Positions 8,571 through 18,081 of a DNA stretch of 64,000 bases are shown in pieces (position 1 is the stretch's first letter; each line of letters opens with the position of its first letter). Position numbers and translations under genes: made by a program. The notes under the pieces were generated by a model. The model was not told where the DNA came from. It worked only from the letters and a program-made list of their open reading frames with translations, and searched no databases. Source of the stretch: Bacteroidales bacterium (GTDB lineage Bacteria > Bacteroidota > Bacteroidia > Bacteroidales > UBA932); assembly GCA_009774765.1 (NCBI GenBank), contig VSOK01000001.1, positions 1 through 64,000 of the forward strand, written 5' to 3'.

Positions 8571-8625
8571 CTGAAAAAGAAATAATTTCGTCAAATTGAC
8601 GTTAATTTATCAATAATTGAGATAT

Positions 8626-9804
8626 ATGACAGAACAATACACAGAGAAAGCAGTATTTGTAGGAGTCATCAAACAAGGTGATGACGAAAGACAGGTAATG
8701 GAATACCTCGATGAACTTGAGTTCCTTGCTGAGACAGCAGGGGCGAAAGGTGAAAAGAAATTCATACAGAAGGTAGACAGACCAGACAACAGGACTTACA
8801 TCAGAAGCGGAAAACTAGAGGAAATAAAAGCATATATAGAAGAGAATGAAATAGATGTCGTAATATTCGATGACGAGCTTTCCCCTACCCAGCTGAGAAA
8901 CATAGAACGCGAACTGAAGATAAGAATCCTTGACAGAACAAACCTTATTCTCGACATATTTGCCCAGAGAGCAAAGACAGCATACGCCAAGACTCAGGTA
9001 GAACTTGCTCAATACCAATATCTTCTGCCAAGACTTACAAGAATGTGGACTCACTTGGAGAGACAGAAGGGAGGTATAGGAATGAGAGGCCCCGGTGAAA
9101 CTCAGATAGAGACCGACCGCCGTATAATCCAGGACAAGATTTCAAAGCTTAAGGAACAGCTCAAGAAAGTAGACAAACAGATGGCTTCCCAGCGCGGAAA
9201 CAGGGGTTCTCTCGTAAGAATTTCACTTGTAGGATACACCAATGTTGGAAAAAGCACACTGATGAATCTTTTGGCCAAAAGTGACGTGTTCGCAGAAAAC
9301 AAGCTTTTCGCAACACTTGACACTACTGTAAGAAAGGTTGTCATAGAAAATGTACCTTTCCTGCTAAGTGACACCGTAGGATTCATAAGAAAACTTCCTA
9401 CACAGCTCGTGGAAGCGTTCAAAAGTACACTTGATGAAGTACGTGAGGCTGATATACTTATGCACGTGGTGGATATATCGCATCCCAACTTTGAGGAACA
9501 CATAAAAGTTGTAGAGGAGACACTTAAGGATATAAAGGCCATAAACAAGCCTATTTTCGTCGTTTTCAACAAGATTGATGCATACAGATATGAAGAGTAT
9601 GATGAGTTCTCCCTTGAGCCTAAAAAGCCTGAAAACTACACATTGGACGAGTTCAAGAACAGCTGGATCGCGAAAGAGAATACTCCGTGCATATTCATCT
9701 CGGCAAAGGACAAGATAGGAATAGACAAACTCAGAGGAGATCTTTACAAAATGGTAGCGGAAATTCACGCCGGAAGGTATCCTTTTGACAATTTCCTCTG
9801 GTAG
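8626..9804 (+). CDS. hflX: Ribosome-associated GTPase HflX
   Basis: GTPase that splits stalled or hibernating ribosomes. With the ATG at 8626 the protein has 392 residues; a TTG three codons upstream is also in frame but less likely. It has the N-terminal HflX nucleotide-binding domain, the glycine-rich GIGMRGPGETQIETDRR segment near residue 150, G1 GYTNVGKST (about 203-211), G3 DTVGF, G4 NKID and G5 SAK. It is monocistronic and convergent with sdhB, with a shared terminator between. Confidence 0.96.
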   Translation: MTEQYTEKAVFVGVIKQGDDERQVMEYLDELEFLAETAGAKGEKKFIQKVDRPDNRTYIRSGKLEEIKAYIEENEIDVVIFDDELSPTQLRNIERELKIRILDRTNLILDIFAQRAKTAYAKTQVELAQYQYLLPRLTRMWTHLERQKGGIGMRGPGETQIETDRRIIQDKISKLKEQLKKVDKQMASQRGNRGSLVRISLVGYTNVGKSTLMNLLAKSDVFAENKLFATLDTTVRKVVIENVPFLLSDTVGFIRKLPTQLVEAFKSTLDEVREADILMHVVDISHPNFEEHIKVVEETLKDIKAINKPIFVVFNKIDAYRYEEYDEFSLEPKKPENYTLDEFKNSWIAKENTPCIFISAKDKIGIDKLRGDLYKMVAEIHAGRYPFDNFLW

Positions 9805-9860
9805 GCAACGGAAAACTCCGGACGGAACAGGATCAATCCTGACCTCACCCGAAAACAATA

Positions 9861-9901
9861 AAAAGGGGACTGACTAAGATTTTTAGCCAGTCCCCCATTT
9901 T
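9861..9901. terminator. Bidirectional terminator between hflX and sdhB
   Basis: The stem GGGGACTG (9865-9872) pairs with CAGTCCCC (9888-9895), with an inner CTAA/TTAG pairing. A-rich sequence on the left and T-rich sequence on the right allow termination from both convergent genes. Confidence 0.85.
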
Positions 9902-9919
9902 AAATTATAAGAACCTGTA

Positions 9920-10699
9920 TCAGTCCTGGAATTTTGCACAAAGGAACTCACGGTTCAGACGTGCAATATGTGAAACTGTGATGTGTTTAGGACACTCCAT
10001 TTCACAGGCGCGTGTGTTGGTACAAGCTCCGAAACCGAGTTCGTCCATCTTGGCCACCATAGCTTTCGCACGCTTTGCGCCTTCAACCTTACCCTGAGGA
10101 AGAAGAGCAAGAGAACTTACACGTGCAGATACGAACAGCATAGCAGAACCGTTCTTGCAGGTTGCCACACAGGCACCGCAACCGATGCAGGCTGCACCGT
10201 CCATACTCTCTTCAGCCTTGTCCTGAGGAATAGGAATAGCATTTCCGTCAGGAACTCCACCTGTACCTACAGATACGAATCCACCAGCCTGAAGAATCTT
10301 GTCAAATGCCTGTCTGTCAACGACAAGGTCTTTAATTACAGGAAATCCCTTGCTTCTCCAAGGCTCGATGGTAATAGTATCACCATCTTTGAATTTACGC
10401 ATATGAAGCTGGCAGGTAGTGACCTCATCATCCGGACCGTGTGCCCTACCGTTGATATACAATGAGCAGGCACCGCAGATACCTTCACGGCAATCGTGAT
10501 CAAATGATACAGGACCATTGCTCTGACATCCTTTTTCTACAGCTACCGGATCAATGCCCTCAGAGATGAGCTGCTCATTGAGAATGTCAAGCATCTCAAG
10601 GAAAGAACTGTCAGGAGATATATTCTTGACCTTATAGGTCTCAAAATGTCCTTTTTCTTTGGCGTTTTTCTGACGCCATACTTTCAAAGTCAAATCCAT
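9920..10699 (-). CDS. sdhB: Succinate dehydrogenase/fumarate reductase iron-sulfur subunit
   Basis: Electron-transfer subunit of complex II or quinol:fumarate reductase at the inner membrane. In 259 residues it shows the [2Fe-2S] ligands C70, C75, C78 and C96 (CREGICGAC), a [4Fe-4S] set C171, C174, C177 and C181 ([11 protein letters not shown]), and a second cysteine set C226, C232 and C236 near [12 protein letters not shown] for the remaining cluster. It starts 5 bp after sdhA. In anaerobic Bacteroidales this complex normally works as fumarate reductase. The membrane cytochrome b subunit is not found next to it. Confidence 0.95.
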   Translation of the reverse strand: MDLTLKVWRQKNAKEKGHFETYKVKNISPDSSFLEMLDILNEQLISEGIDPVAVEKGCQSNGPVSFDHDCREGICGACSLYINGRAHGPDDEVTTCQLHMRKFKDGDTITIEPWRSKGFPVIKDLVVDRQAFDKILQAGGFVSVGTGGVPDGNAIPIPQDKAEESMDGAACIGCGACVATCKNGSAMLFVSARVSSLALLPQGKVEGAKRAKAMVAKMDELGFGACTNTRACEMECPKHITVSHIARLNREFLCAKFQD

Positions 10700-10704
10700 T
10701 TCAA

Positions 10705-12651
10705 TTAGTCTTTATAGTTTCTGGTAGCTATCTTAATATTCTCATACTGGAGAGGCTCCTTGTGAAGCTCAGGTTCAACATTGTCACCTTTGTATTCCCA
10801 GGCAGCTACATACATATAGTTCTCATCGTCACGTTTGGTCTCTCCGTCTTCAGTCTGCATCTCCTCACGGAAATGTCCTCCGCAGGATTCATTCCTGTTG
10901 AGAGCGTCACGTGCCATAAGCTCACCTATTTCAAGGAAATCAGCAAGCCTGAGAGCTTTCTCCAGCTCCTGGTTGAACTCTCCGTTCTCACCTGCAACAT
11001 ATACATTTGACCAGAACTCATCACGAAGCTTCTTGATCATCTCTATACCTTCCTTAAGACCTGCTTCGTTACGTGCCATACCAACGTGCTCCCACATGAT
11101 ATGACCGAGTCTCTTGTGGATTGTATCGACACTCTCCTTTCCTTTGATGCTGAAGAGTCTGTTGATCTTCTCCCTGACAGCTTTCTCCGCTGCATCGAAT
11201 TCAGGAGCGGAAGTGTCAGTCTTAGGCTCTTTGAACTTGCTTGCAAGATAGTCTCCTATAGTATAAGGAAGAATGAAATAACCGTCTGCAAGACCCTGCA
11301 TGAGGGCTGATGCTCCAAGCCTGTTTCCACCGTGGTCAGAGAAGTTTGCCTCTCCTATGGCATAAAGACCAGGAATTGTAGTCTGAAGGTTGTAGTCAAC
11401 CCAGATACCTCCCATAGTATAGTGGATGGCCGGATAGATCATCATAGGCTCCTTATAAGGGTTTGTAGCCGTAATCTTCTCGTACATCTGGAAGAGGTTA
11501 CCATATCTCGCCTTGATAACATCCTCTCCAAGTCTCTCGATGGCTGTCTTGAAATCAAGGAACACTGCAAGACCTGTCTCGTTCACACCGAAACCTGCGT
11601 CACACCTCTCCTTTGCAGCACGTGAAGCCACATCACGAGGCACAAGGTTTCCGAATGCAGGATAACGACGCTCGAGATAGTAATCCCTGTCCTCTTCTGC
11701 GATATCGGAAGGTTTTATCTGATGTTTGCGGAGTTTCTCCACATCCTCTTTCTTCTTAGGAACCCAGATACGTCCGTCGTTACGCAAAGATTCAGACATA
11801 AGAGTCAGCTTTGACTGCTGCTCTCCGTGTACAGGAATACATGTAGGGTGAATCTGTGCAAAACAAGGGTTTGCGAAGAATGCACCTTTCTTGTAGCACT
11901 GCCAAGCCGCTGAACCGTTGCTGTTCATAGCATTAGTTGAAAGGAAATATGTGTTTCCATATCCTCCTGAAGCTATTACGACAGCATGTGCACCGAATCT
12001 TTCAATTTCTCCTGTAACAAGATTCCTTGCGATGATACCTTTGGCCTCACCGTTTATAAGCACGAGGTCAAGCATTTCATAACGAGGGTAACTCTTCACA
12101 GTTCCGGCTGCAATCTGACGGTTGAGAGCAGCGTATGCTCCAAGAAGAAGCTGCTGTCCGGTTTGGCCGCGGGCATAGAACGTACGGCTTACCTGTGCAC
12201 CGCCGAATGAACGGTTGGCAAGCATTCCGCCGTATTCCCTTGCAAAAGGAACTCCCTGCGCAACGCACTGGTCAATGATATTGTTGCTCACCTCGGCAAG
12301 ACGATACACATTGGCTTCCCTACTGCGGTAGTCTCCACCTTTGATTGTATCATAGAAAAGACGGTAGATCGAGTCATTGTCATTCTGGTAGTTCTTTGCT
12401 GCATTGATACCTCCCTGTGCTGCAATTGAGTGAGCACGACGAGGAGAATCGCTGATGCAGAACACCTTTACATTATAACCGAGTTCTCCGAGAGAAGCAG
12501 CTGCAGACGCTCCTCCGAGACCGGTTCCAATGACGATGATCTCCAGTTTCCTCTTGTTGCCGGGACTGACAACACGGATCTGAGATTTGTGCTTTGTCCA
12601 TTTCTCTGACAAAGGACCCTCAGGAATCTTAGAAATTAATTTTTCGGCCAT
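10705..12651 (-). CDS. sdhA: Succinate dehydrogenase/fumarate reductase flavoprotein subunit
   Basis: Catalytic subunit carrying covalent FAD. The 648-residue protein has the N-terminal [18 protein letters not shown] nucleotide-binding motif, [14 protein letters not shown] with the FAD-attachment histidine region, the active-site region [17 protein letters not shown], and [22 protein letters not shown] followed by [17 protein letters not shown]. It lies 5 bp before sdhB. In Bacteroides the usual order is cytochrome b subunit, flavoprotein, iron-sulfur protein. Here only 95 bp without a gene separate sdhA from ruvB, so sdhC is missing locally. Confidence 0.95.
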   Translation of the reverse strand: MAEKLISKIPEGPLSEKWTKHKSQIRVVSPGNKRKLEIIVIGTGLGGASAAASLGELGYNVKVFCISDSPRRAHSIAAQGGINAAKNYQNDNDSIYRLFYDTIKGGDYRSREANVYRLAEVSNNIIDQCVAQGVPFAREYGGMLANRSFGGAQVSRTFYARGQTGQQLLLGAYAALNRQIAAGTVKSYPRYEMLDLVLINGEAKGIIARNLVTGEIERFGAHAVVIASGGYGNTYFLSTNAMNSNGSAAWQCYKKGAFFANPCFAQIHPTCIPVHGEQQSKLTLMSESLRNDGRIWVPKKKEDVEKLRKHQIKPSDIAEEDRDYYLERRYPAFGNLVPRDVASRAAKERCDAGFGVNETGLAVFLDFKTAIERLGEDVIKARYGNLFQMYEKITATNPYKEPMMIYPAIHYTMGGIWVDYNLQTTIPGLYAIGEANFSDHGGNRLGASALMQGLADGYFILPYTIGDYLASKFKEPKTDTSAPEFDAAEKAVREKINRLFSIKGKESVDTIHKRLGHIMWEHVGMARNEAGLKEGIEMIKKLRDEFWSNVYVAGENGEFNQELEKALRLADFLEIGELMARDALNRNESCGGHFREEMQTEDGETKRDDENYMYVAAWEYKGDNVEPELHKEPLQYENIKIATRNYKD

Positions 12652-12679
12652 TATAATGATGTTTAATGAAATTTCGGCA

Positions 12680-12710
12680 CAATTTTAATGATTTTTAAGC
12701 AAATCAGCAA
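12680..12710 (-). promoter_or_regulatory. Promoter of sdhAB
   Basis: Read leftward: TTG (12710-12708), a 20-base spacer, then TAAAATTG (12687-12680), one mismatch from TAnnTTTG, about 28 bases before the sdhA ATG. This shows that sdhAB has its own promoter directly upstream and is not the tail of a longer sdhCAB transcript. Confidence 0.5.
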
Positions 12711-12746
12711 TTATATTTTACCCATCAGACAGGGAATCACAGCAAT

Positions 12747-13766
12747 TTAAAACAGCAGATTTTCACCGCTCTCCCCCATTTCAAGTCCAAGATGCCTGTA
12801 GGCAAGTTCTGTCACTTCCCTTCCGCGCGGTGTCCTTATTATAAAGCCTTCCTTAATAAGGAAAGGCTCATACACTTCTTCAAGAGTTCCCTGGTCTTCG
12901 CCTACAGCAGTCGCTATAGTATTGGCTCCCACCGGACCTCCCTTGAATTTTGTTATTATGGTCTTGAGTATCTTGTTGTCTATGGAGTCCAGTCCCCTCT
13001 TGTCTATGTTGAGGGCGTCAAGCGCGTATCTCGCTATCTTTATGTCAATGTCTCCGCTTCCTATAACCTGGGCAAAGTCCCTGACACGGCGCAAAAGTGA
13101 ATTGGCTATACGCGGGGTTCCCCTGCTCCTCAATGCGACTTCGTAGGCAGCCTCATCTGATATATCCACTTTCAATATGGAAGAGCTCCTTTTGACTATA
13201 TTTACAAGATTAGGGGTGTCGTAATATTCCAAAGCGCATTTGATGCCGAACCTTGCCCTCAGAGGAGATGTAAGAAGACCGCTTCTGGTGGTCGCTCCGA
13301 CAAGAGTGAAAGGATTGAGTGAAATCCTTACCGACCTGGCTCCGGGACCTTTGTCTATCATAATATCTATGACAAAATCCTCCATAGCGGAATAGAGGTA
13401 CTCTTCTACTACAGGCGAGAGCCTGTGTATTTCATCTATAAAGAGTACATCCCCCTCCTCCAATGATGTCAAAAGCCCGGCAAGATCGCCCGGCTTGTCA
13501 AGGATCGGCCCGGAAGTAACCTTCATATTGACTCCGAGTTCGTTGGCTATTATATGTGCAAGAGTAGTCTTTCCCAATCCCGGAGGCCCGTGGAACAGCA
13601 CATGGTCCAGAGATTCCCCTCTTAACTTGGCCGCCTGTACGAAAATCCTTAGATTGGATATTATCTTGTCCTGCCCTGTAAACCCCTGAAGATCCTGCGG
13701 TCTGATTATTCCGTCCAAATCTTTATCTTTGCCCTCTATTTGGTGAGGATCAAAATCACCTGCCAT
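12747..13766 (-). CDS. ruvB: Holliday junction DNA helicase RuvB
   Basis: AAA+ motor that drives branch migration with RuvA. I choose the ATG ending at 13766 ([19 protein letters not shown]), giving 339 residues. The frame stays open a further 75 codons upstream, but that part is AT-rich and unlike RuvB. Visible are [12 protein letters not shown], Walker [10 protein letters not shown], Walker B DEIH, the GATTR sensor, and the C-terminal winged helix ending [17 protein letters not shown]. It lies 95 bp upstream of sdhA. Its own upstream region is the AT-rich gap shared with mfd. Confidence 0.96.
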   Translation of the reverse strand: MAGDFDPHQIEGKDKDLDGIIRPQDLQGFTGQDKIISNLRIFVQAAKLRGESLDHVLFHGPPGLGKTTLAHIIANELGVNMKVTSGPILDKPGDLAGLLTSLEEGDVLFIDEIHRLSPVVEEYLYSAMEDFVIDIMIDKGPGARSVRISLNPFTLVGATTRSGLLTSPLRARFGIKCALEYYDTPNLVNIVKRSSSILKVDISDEAAYEVALRSRGTPRIANSLLRRVRDFAQVIGSGDIDIKIARYALDALNIDKRGLDSIDNKILKTIITKFKGGPVGANTIATAVGEDQGTLEEVYEPFLIKEGFIIRTPRGREVTELAYRHLGLEMGESGENLLF

Positions 13767-14090
13767 AAAACCAACATCAAATAAATAATTACAAATATAC
13801 TTTATATTTTTTAATTTAATGTTGTTTATATATGCTGTTGAAATGTTGATATACGACATCAATACATTATAAATCAAAATTTTATATATGTTGAAAACTG
13901 TTAAGAACCCTATTGGGAATATTATGGAAAATTGTGAAAACAATATTTGACACTTGTATGGACAGCCGTGTATATACGGATTTTTCATCATTGTACAATT
14001 TTGTTTTGAAAAATATTCAACAGGGTTTTCAATAGGTTATCAACAGGTAATTGACGGTAATTGTTAATAACTGCGACAAAACATACACAA
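13767..14090. other. AT-rich gap between ruvB and mfd: candidate replication origin
   Basis: A 324-bp gap without a gene. The stretch 13781-13900 has 21 G or C in 120 bases. Several 9-mers resemble DnaA boxes (consensus TTATNCACA), all with A where C is usual: TGTTGAAAT 13836, TGTTGATAT 13844, TGTTGAAAA 13889, TATTCAACA 14014, TTATCAACA 14037 and TGTTAATAA 14062. Genes to the left are mostly leftward and genes to the right mostly rightward, and parS-type sites lie 8-12 kb away. A leftward -7 box TATATTTG (13799-13792) can serve ruvB. Calling it oriC is inference; no exact TTATCCACA is present. Confidence 0.35.
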
Positions 14091-17000
14091 ATGACAATAA
14101 GTAGCAGAGCGGTAAAGGAACTTAAAGACAGGGTGGCTTCGTACGGAGCTTCGTATTGCAGCGGGCTGTTTCTGTCCGCGAGGTGGTTCGTTATGTCTTC
14201 GGTCGCCGATAAAGGTATGAATGTCATAATCCTGCCTACAAAGGAGGCTGCGGAATACTGTGCATCCGATTTATATAATCTTATAGACGGAGACAGGGTG
14301 TTTTTTCTTCCCGAGCTTGGCCAGAAACTGGAAAGAAGCAACTACAGGGCTACGCTGAGGGTGCAGAGAACATCCGCGGTAAGCAGGATTATGGAATACA
14401 GGGACAGTGAAGAGCTTCTCGTCATTGTAACATATCCTGAGGCTCTTGAAGAGAAGATACCTGATACAGGAAATACAGGAGGCTCCCTTATGACATTCAG
14501 GGAAGGTGATGAAATAAGCCACGATGTCATAAAGGAAAAGCTTTTCGGTGCCGGATTCGAGAAAGTGGACTTTGTTTCCGAGCCTGGTCAGTTTGCTTTG
14601 CGTGGAGGTATCATAGATATATTTTCATATTCTTTCAACAATCCTTTCCGTATATCCTTTTTCGGGGATGAAGTCGAGAGCATAAATATATTCGACTGCA
14701 ATACCCAGCTTTCAAAGGAGAAGCTGAGCGAGGTGGATATCTGTCAGGATATAGTCTCTGCAGGAGATTCTGACAATGAGATACCTGTTACTGATATGTT
14801 TCCAGAGAATTGTGTCGTATGGCTGGATTCTTCGGACATGTACAGAAAAAGGGATTTCTTCAGCAGTCTGGACAGATTCAGAAAAGTCTTTCTGGAGCTT
14901 CCTCTTGACAGTCAGGATGAAGAAGCCGTAAAGTTCAATATTTCCCCCCAGCCTGTATTCAACAAGAATTTTGAACTTCTTACGGAAGATATAAGGAAAA
15001 GGATCGAGAGCGGATATGAAGTCTTTATTTATGGTGAGAAGGAGTCCCAGCTTGACAGGCTGAGGTCGATTCTTTCCCAGAACGGAGGTCTTATCCCGAA
15101 ATTCGTGCAGGGAAAGAATATACATAGCGGATTCATCGACAATGATGACAGGATATGCTGCTATTCCGATCATGAGATATTTGACCGCTTCCACAGGGTA
15201 AGCATAAGAAGGACTGTGGAAAAGAGCGAGCAGCTCACTATAAATGATCTTACATCATTCAATATAGGAGACTATATAGTGCATATCAATCACGGTGTCG
15301 GAATATTCGGAGGTCTTGTGAAGATGCGCGATGACAAAGGGAGGGTAAACGAGGTCGTCAAGCTCATTTACAGGGACAATGATGTGGTATTCGTCTCCGT
15401 GCACGCATTGCATAAGATATCAAGGTACAGGTCAAAGGATTCCGAACCTCCAAAGATAAACAAGCTCGGTTCAAAGACTTGGCAGAACCTTAAGAACAAC
15501 GCAAAGTCAAAGGTCAAGGATATAGCCAAGGAACTTATACAGCTTTATGCAAAGAGAAAGGCTGCAAAAGGGTTTGCCTATTCTCCGGACTCATATCTTC
15601 AGCAGGAACTGGAATCTTCATTTATGTATGAGGATACTCCTGACCAGGAAAAGGCGATCACTGCGGTAAAAAGGGATATGGAGGATGAGTGCCCTATGGA
15701 CAGGCTTGTATGCGGAGATGTGGGATTCGGAAAGACTGAGGTTGCCATACGTGCAGCTTTCAAGGCCGTTGCGGACAGCAAGCAGGTCGCGGTTCTTGTG
15801 CCTACTACTATTTTGTCACTTCAGCATTTCAATACCTTTAAAAGCAGACTGAAGGATTTTCCTTGCAATATTGATTATGTCAGCCGGCTCAGGACAGCGA
15901 AGGAGATTGCCGATATACAGAACAGGCTTAAGAAAGGTACTCTTGATATTGTGATAGGTACCCATAAGCTGATAGGAAAAGGATTTGAATTCAAGGATCT
16001 TGGACTTCTGATCATAGATGAGGAACAGAAGTTCGGAGTCGGAGCGAAAGAAAAGCTCAGGCAGCTCAAGCTTTCTGTGGATACTCTTACCCTTACGGCT
16101 ACGCCTATACCGAGGACACTTCAGTTTTCACTTTTGGGAGCGAGAGACCTTTCAATCATAAATACTCCTCCTCCGAACAGGATACCTGTCCAGACCGAGA
16201 TAATGCTTTTTGACCACGATGTGATAAGAAATGTCATCAATTATGAACTTGACAGGGGAGGCCAGGTCTTTTTCGTGCACAACAGGGTTGAGGAACTTCC
16301 TGCAATACAGGATATTCTGCAGAGGCTCATACCTGATATGAAAATATGTATGGCGCACGGTCAGATGGAATCAAAAGTTCTTGAAAACAAAATTCTTGAC
16401 TTTATGGCCGGGGACTATGATATGCTTCTCTGTACTACGATTATAGAAAACGGACTTGATGTCCCGAATGCCAATACTATAATTATAAATCAGGCACAGA
16501 ATATAGGTCTCAGCGATCTTCACCAGTTGCGCGGAAGGGTAGGACGTTCGAACAAAAGGGCGTTCTGTTATCTTGTGGTTCCTCCTCTGGTTTCAATTAC
16601 TGACGATGCCCGCCGCAGATTGAAGGCGATAGAAGCGTTCTCAGATCTTGGAAGCGGTTTCAACATTGCTATGCAGGACCTTGATATACGTGGAGCCGGC
16701 AATCTTCTCGGAGCGGAGCAGAGCGGATTCATATCCGATATGGGATTTGAAACGTATCAGAAGATATTGGCTGAAGCTATGGAGGAGCTCGGTGTGGAGA
16801 CGGGAATCACGGCGAAGAATATAAATGATTCCTATATATCTGATTGTACTATAGAGACAGACCAGATAGCTCTTATACCGGATTCCTACATCGACATAAC
16901 AGCAGAAAAGATAAGGATATACAAAGAGCTTGATTCTACTTCGGATGACAGGAGTCTTGACGTGATGAAGACAAAGATGATTGACCGTTTCGGTAAATTT

Positions 17001-17285
17001 CCTGAGGAGGTACAGAGGCTGTTTGATATAGTAAGAATAAGACATCTTGCTGAAAAGCTTGGATTTGAGAAGGTTATAATAAAGAACGGTGTCATGATAG
17101 CCTTTTTCATATCAAATCCTCTGTCGAAATATTACCGCTCAAAAAAGTTCTCGCAGATTCTTGAGGCTATTAATGAGAATGCTCCTTTGTTTGAACTGAA
17201 GCAGAATGACGACAAGCTCAGGATTTTCGTCAAAAATGTGGACAGTATAGCCAAAGCGTATTCCATATTGAAGAAGTTACAATGA
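14091..17285 (+). CDS. mfd: Transcription-repair coupling factor Mfd
   Basis: DNA translocase that removes stalled RNA polymerase from lesions and recruits UvrA. I use the ATG at 14091 (MTISSRAVKEL), giving 1064 residues; a TTG ten codons upstream is also open. The order is UvrB-like N-terminal region, RNAP-interaction domain starting GDYIVHINHGVGIF, Walker A GDVGFGKTE (about residue 543), the DEEQ box in IIDEEQKFGVGAKEKLR (about 641), helicase motifs through QLRGRVGRSNKRAFCYL, and the C-terminal TRCF domain. Length is slightly below the E. coli protein. It is the first of the mostly rightward genes. Confidence 0.97.
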   Translation: MTISSRAVKELKDRVASYGASYCSGLFLSARWFVMSSVADKGMNVIILPTKEAAEYCASDLYNLIDGDRVFFLPELGQKLERSNYRATLRVQRTSAVSRIMEYRDSEELLVIVTYPEALEEKIPDTGNTGGSLMTFREGDEISHDVIKEKLFGAGFEKVDFVSEPGQFALRGGIIDIFSYSFNNPFRISFFGDEVESINIFDCNTQLSKEKLSEVDICQDIVSAGDSDNEIPVTDMFPENCVVWLDSSDMYRKRDFFSSLDRFRKVFLELPLDSQDEEAVKFNISPQPVFNKNFELLTEDIRKRIESGYEVFIYGEKESQLDRLRSILSQNGGLIPKFVQGKNIHSGFIDNDDRICCYSDHEIFDRFHRVSIRRTVEKSEQLTINDLTSFNIGDYIVHINHGVGIFGGLVKMRDDKGRVNEVVKLIYRDNDVVFVSVHALHKISRYRSKDSEPPKINKLGSKTWQNLKNNAKSKVKDIAKELIQLYAKRKAAKGFAYSPDSYLQQELESSFMYEDTPDQEKAITAVKRDMEDECPMDRLVCGDVGFGKTEVAIRAAFKAVADSKQVAVLVPTTILSLQHFNTFKSRLKDFPCNIDYVSRLRTAKEIADIQNRLKKGTLDIVIGTHKLIGKGFEFKDLGLLIIDEEQKFGVGAKEKLRQLKLSVDTLTLTATPIPRTLQFSLLGARDLSIINTPPPNRIPVQTEIMLFDHDVIRNVINYELDRGGQVFFVHNRVEELPAIQDILQRLIPDMKICMAHGQMESKVLENKILDFMAGDYDMLLCTTIIENGLDVPNANTIIINQAQNIGLSDLHQLRGRVGRSNKRAFCYLVVPPLVSITDDARRRLKAIEAFSDLGSGFNIAMQDLDIRGAGNLLGAEQSGFISDMGFETYQKILAEAMEELGVETGITAKNINDSYISDCTIETDQIALIPDSYIDITAEKIRIYKELDSTSDDRSLDVMKTKMIDRFGKFPEEVQRLFDIVRIRHLAEKLGFEKVIIKNGVMIAFFISNPLSKYYRSKKFSQILEAINENAPLFELKQNDDKLRIFVKNVDSIAKAYSILKKLQ

Positions 17286-17355
17286 TAATTTGTATTTTTG
17301 TACGTTTGTAGTATTGATATTTAACTTTCGTATTTGCGAAAATTGAAGTATTGTT

Positions 17356-18081
17356 GTGGCTAATCTTGTAATTGATATAGGCAATACCGCTTTGAAAGCG
17401 GCTTGGACAGATGAGGTTACTCTCGGAAAGACTTTCAGGTACCAGGGTGAAAGGATAATGGATTTTATCCTTTCCATTACATCGAAAGTAAAACCGGACA
17501 CTATGGTGGTATCTACCGTAAGGGAATTGTCTCAGCGCAATATGTCCGTCCTTGAGAAGGAATGTGAAAAACTTGTAGTTATAGATTCCGGACATTCTGA
17601 AATATTCTCAGAGTATGGTATCCCTTCCTGTCTTACCCCTGACAGGGCTGCATCTGTGATAGCGTCAGGATATCTTTTCAAAGGGAGAGGATGTACCGTA
17701 TTCGATTTCGGTACAACTCTTACGGTTGATTTCATCTGTGCGGACGGAAAATATAAAGGAGGAAATATTTCTGTAGGATGCAGGACGAGGTTCAAAGCCA
17801 TAAACAGATATTCCAAAAGTCTTCCTCTGCTTGATACTCCTGACTGCATTGATGAATACGGTTCTTCCGTGGTATCTTCCATAGGTACAGGGATAATCAA
17901 GGGAATGATATATGAAATAGACGGCTATATAAGTGAAAATCCGGAAAATATAGTTGTTTTTACTGGTGGAGATGCGATTTATTTTGCAAAAAGGATGAAA
18001 AACTCCATCTTTGTAGTTTGTAACCTCGTTTTGATAGGGTTAGCTCTAATAGCTGATAAATATGACAAAAAGCTTGATTAA
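17356..18081 (+). CDS. coaX: Type III pantothenate kinase
   Basis: Phosphorylates pantothenate in the first step of coenzyme A synthesis. The 241-residue protein starts at GTG (MANLVIDIGNT). Motifs of the ASKHA-fold CoaX family are DIGNTALKAAW, LTPDRAASVIA, DFGTTLTVDF and VVFTGGDA. It lies 70 bp after mfd and its last 20 bp overlap the next gene, so it heads an apparent operon with an outer-membrane protein, a TPR protein, lptC and a foldase. Confidence 0.94.
   Translation: MANLVIDIGNTALKAAWTDEVTLGKTFRYQGERIMDFILSITSKVKPDTMVVSTVRELSQRNMSVLEKECEKLVVIDSGHSEIFSEYGIPSCLTPDRAASVIASGYLFKGRGCTVFDFGTTLTVDFICADGKYKGGNISVGCRTRFKAINRYSKSLPLLDTPDCIDEYGSSVVSSIGTGIIKGMIYEIDGYISENPENIVVFTGGDAIYFAKRMKNSIFVVCNLVLIGLALIADKYDKKLD

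Noticed and set aside
9102..9858. Leftward open frames of over 150 codons opposite hflX
   Set aside because: Antisense shadows of a well-conserved GTPase gene; serine- and phenylalanine-rich translation typical of shadows.
13767..13991. A 75-codon N-terminal extension of RuvB
   Set aside because: AT-driven composition (runs of I, N, Y and K), no homology to RuvB, and a standard RuvB start lies at 13766.
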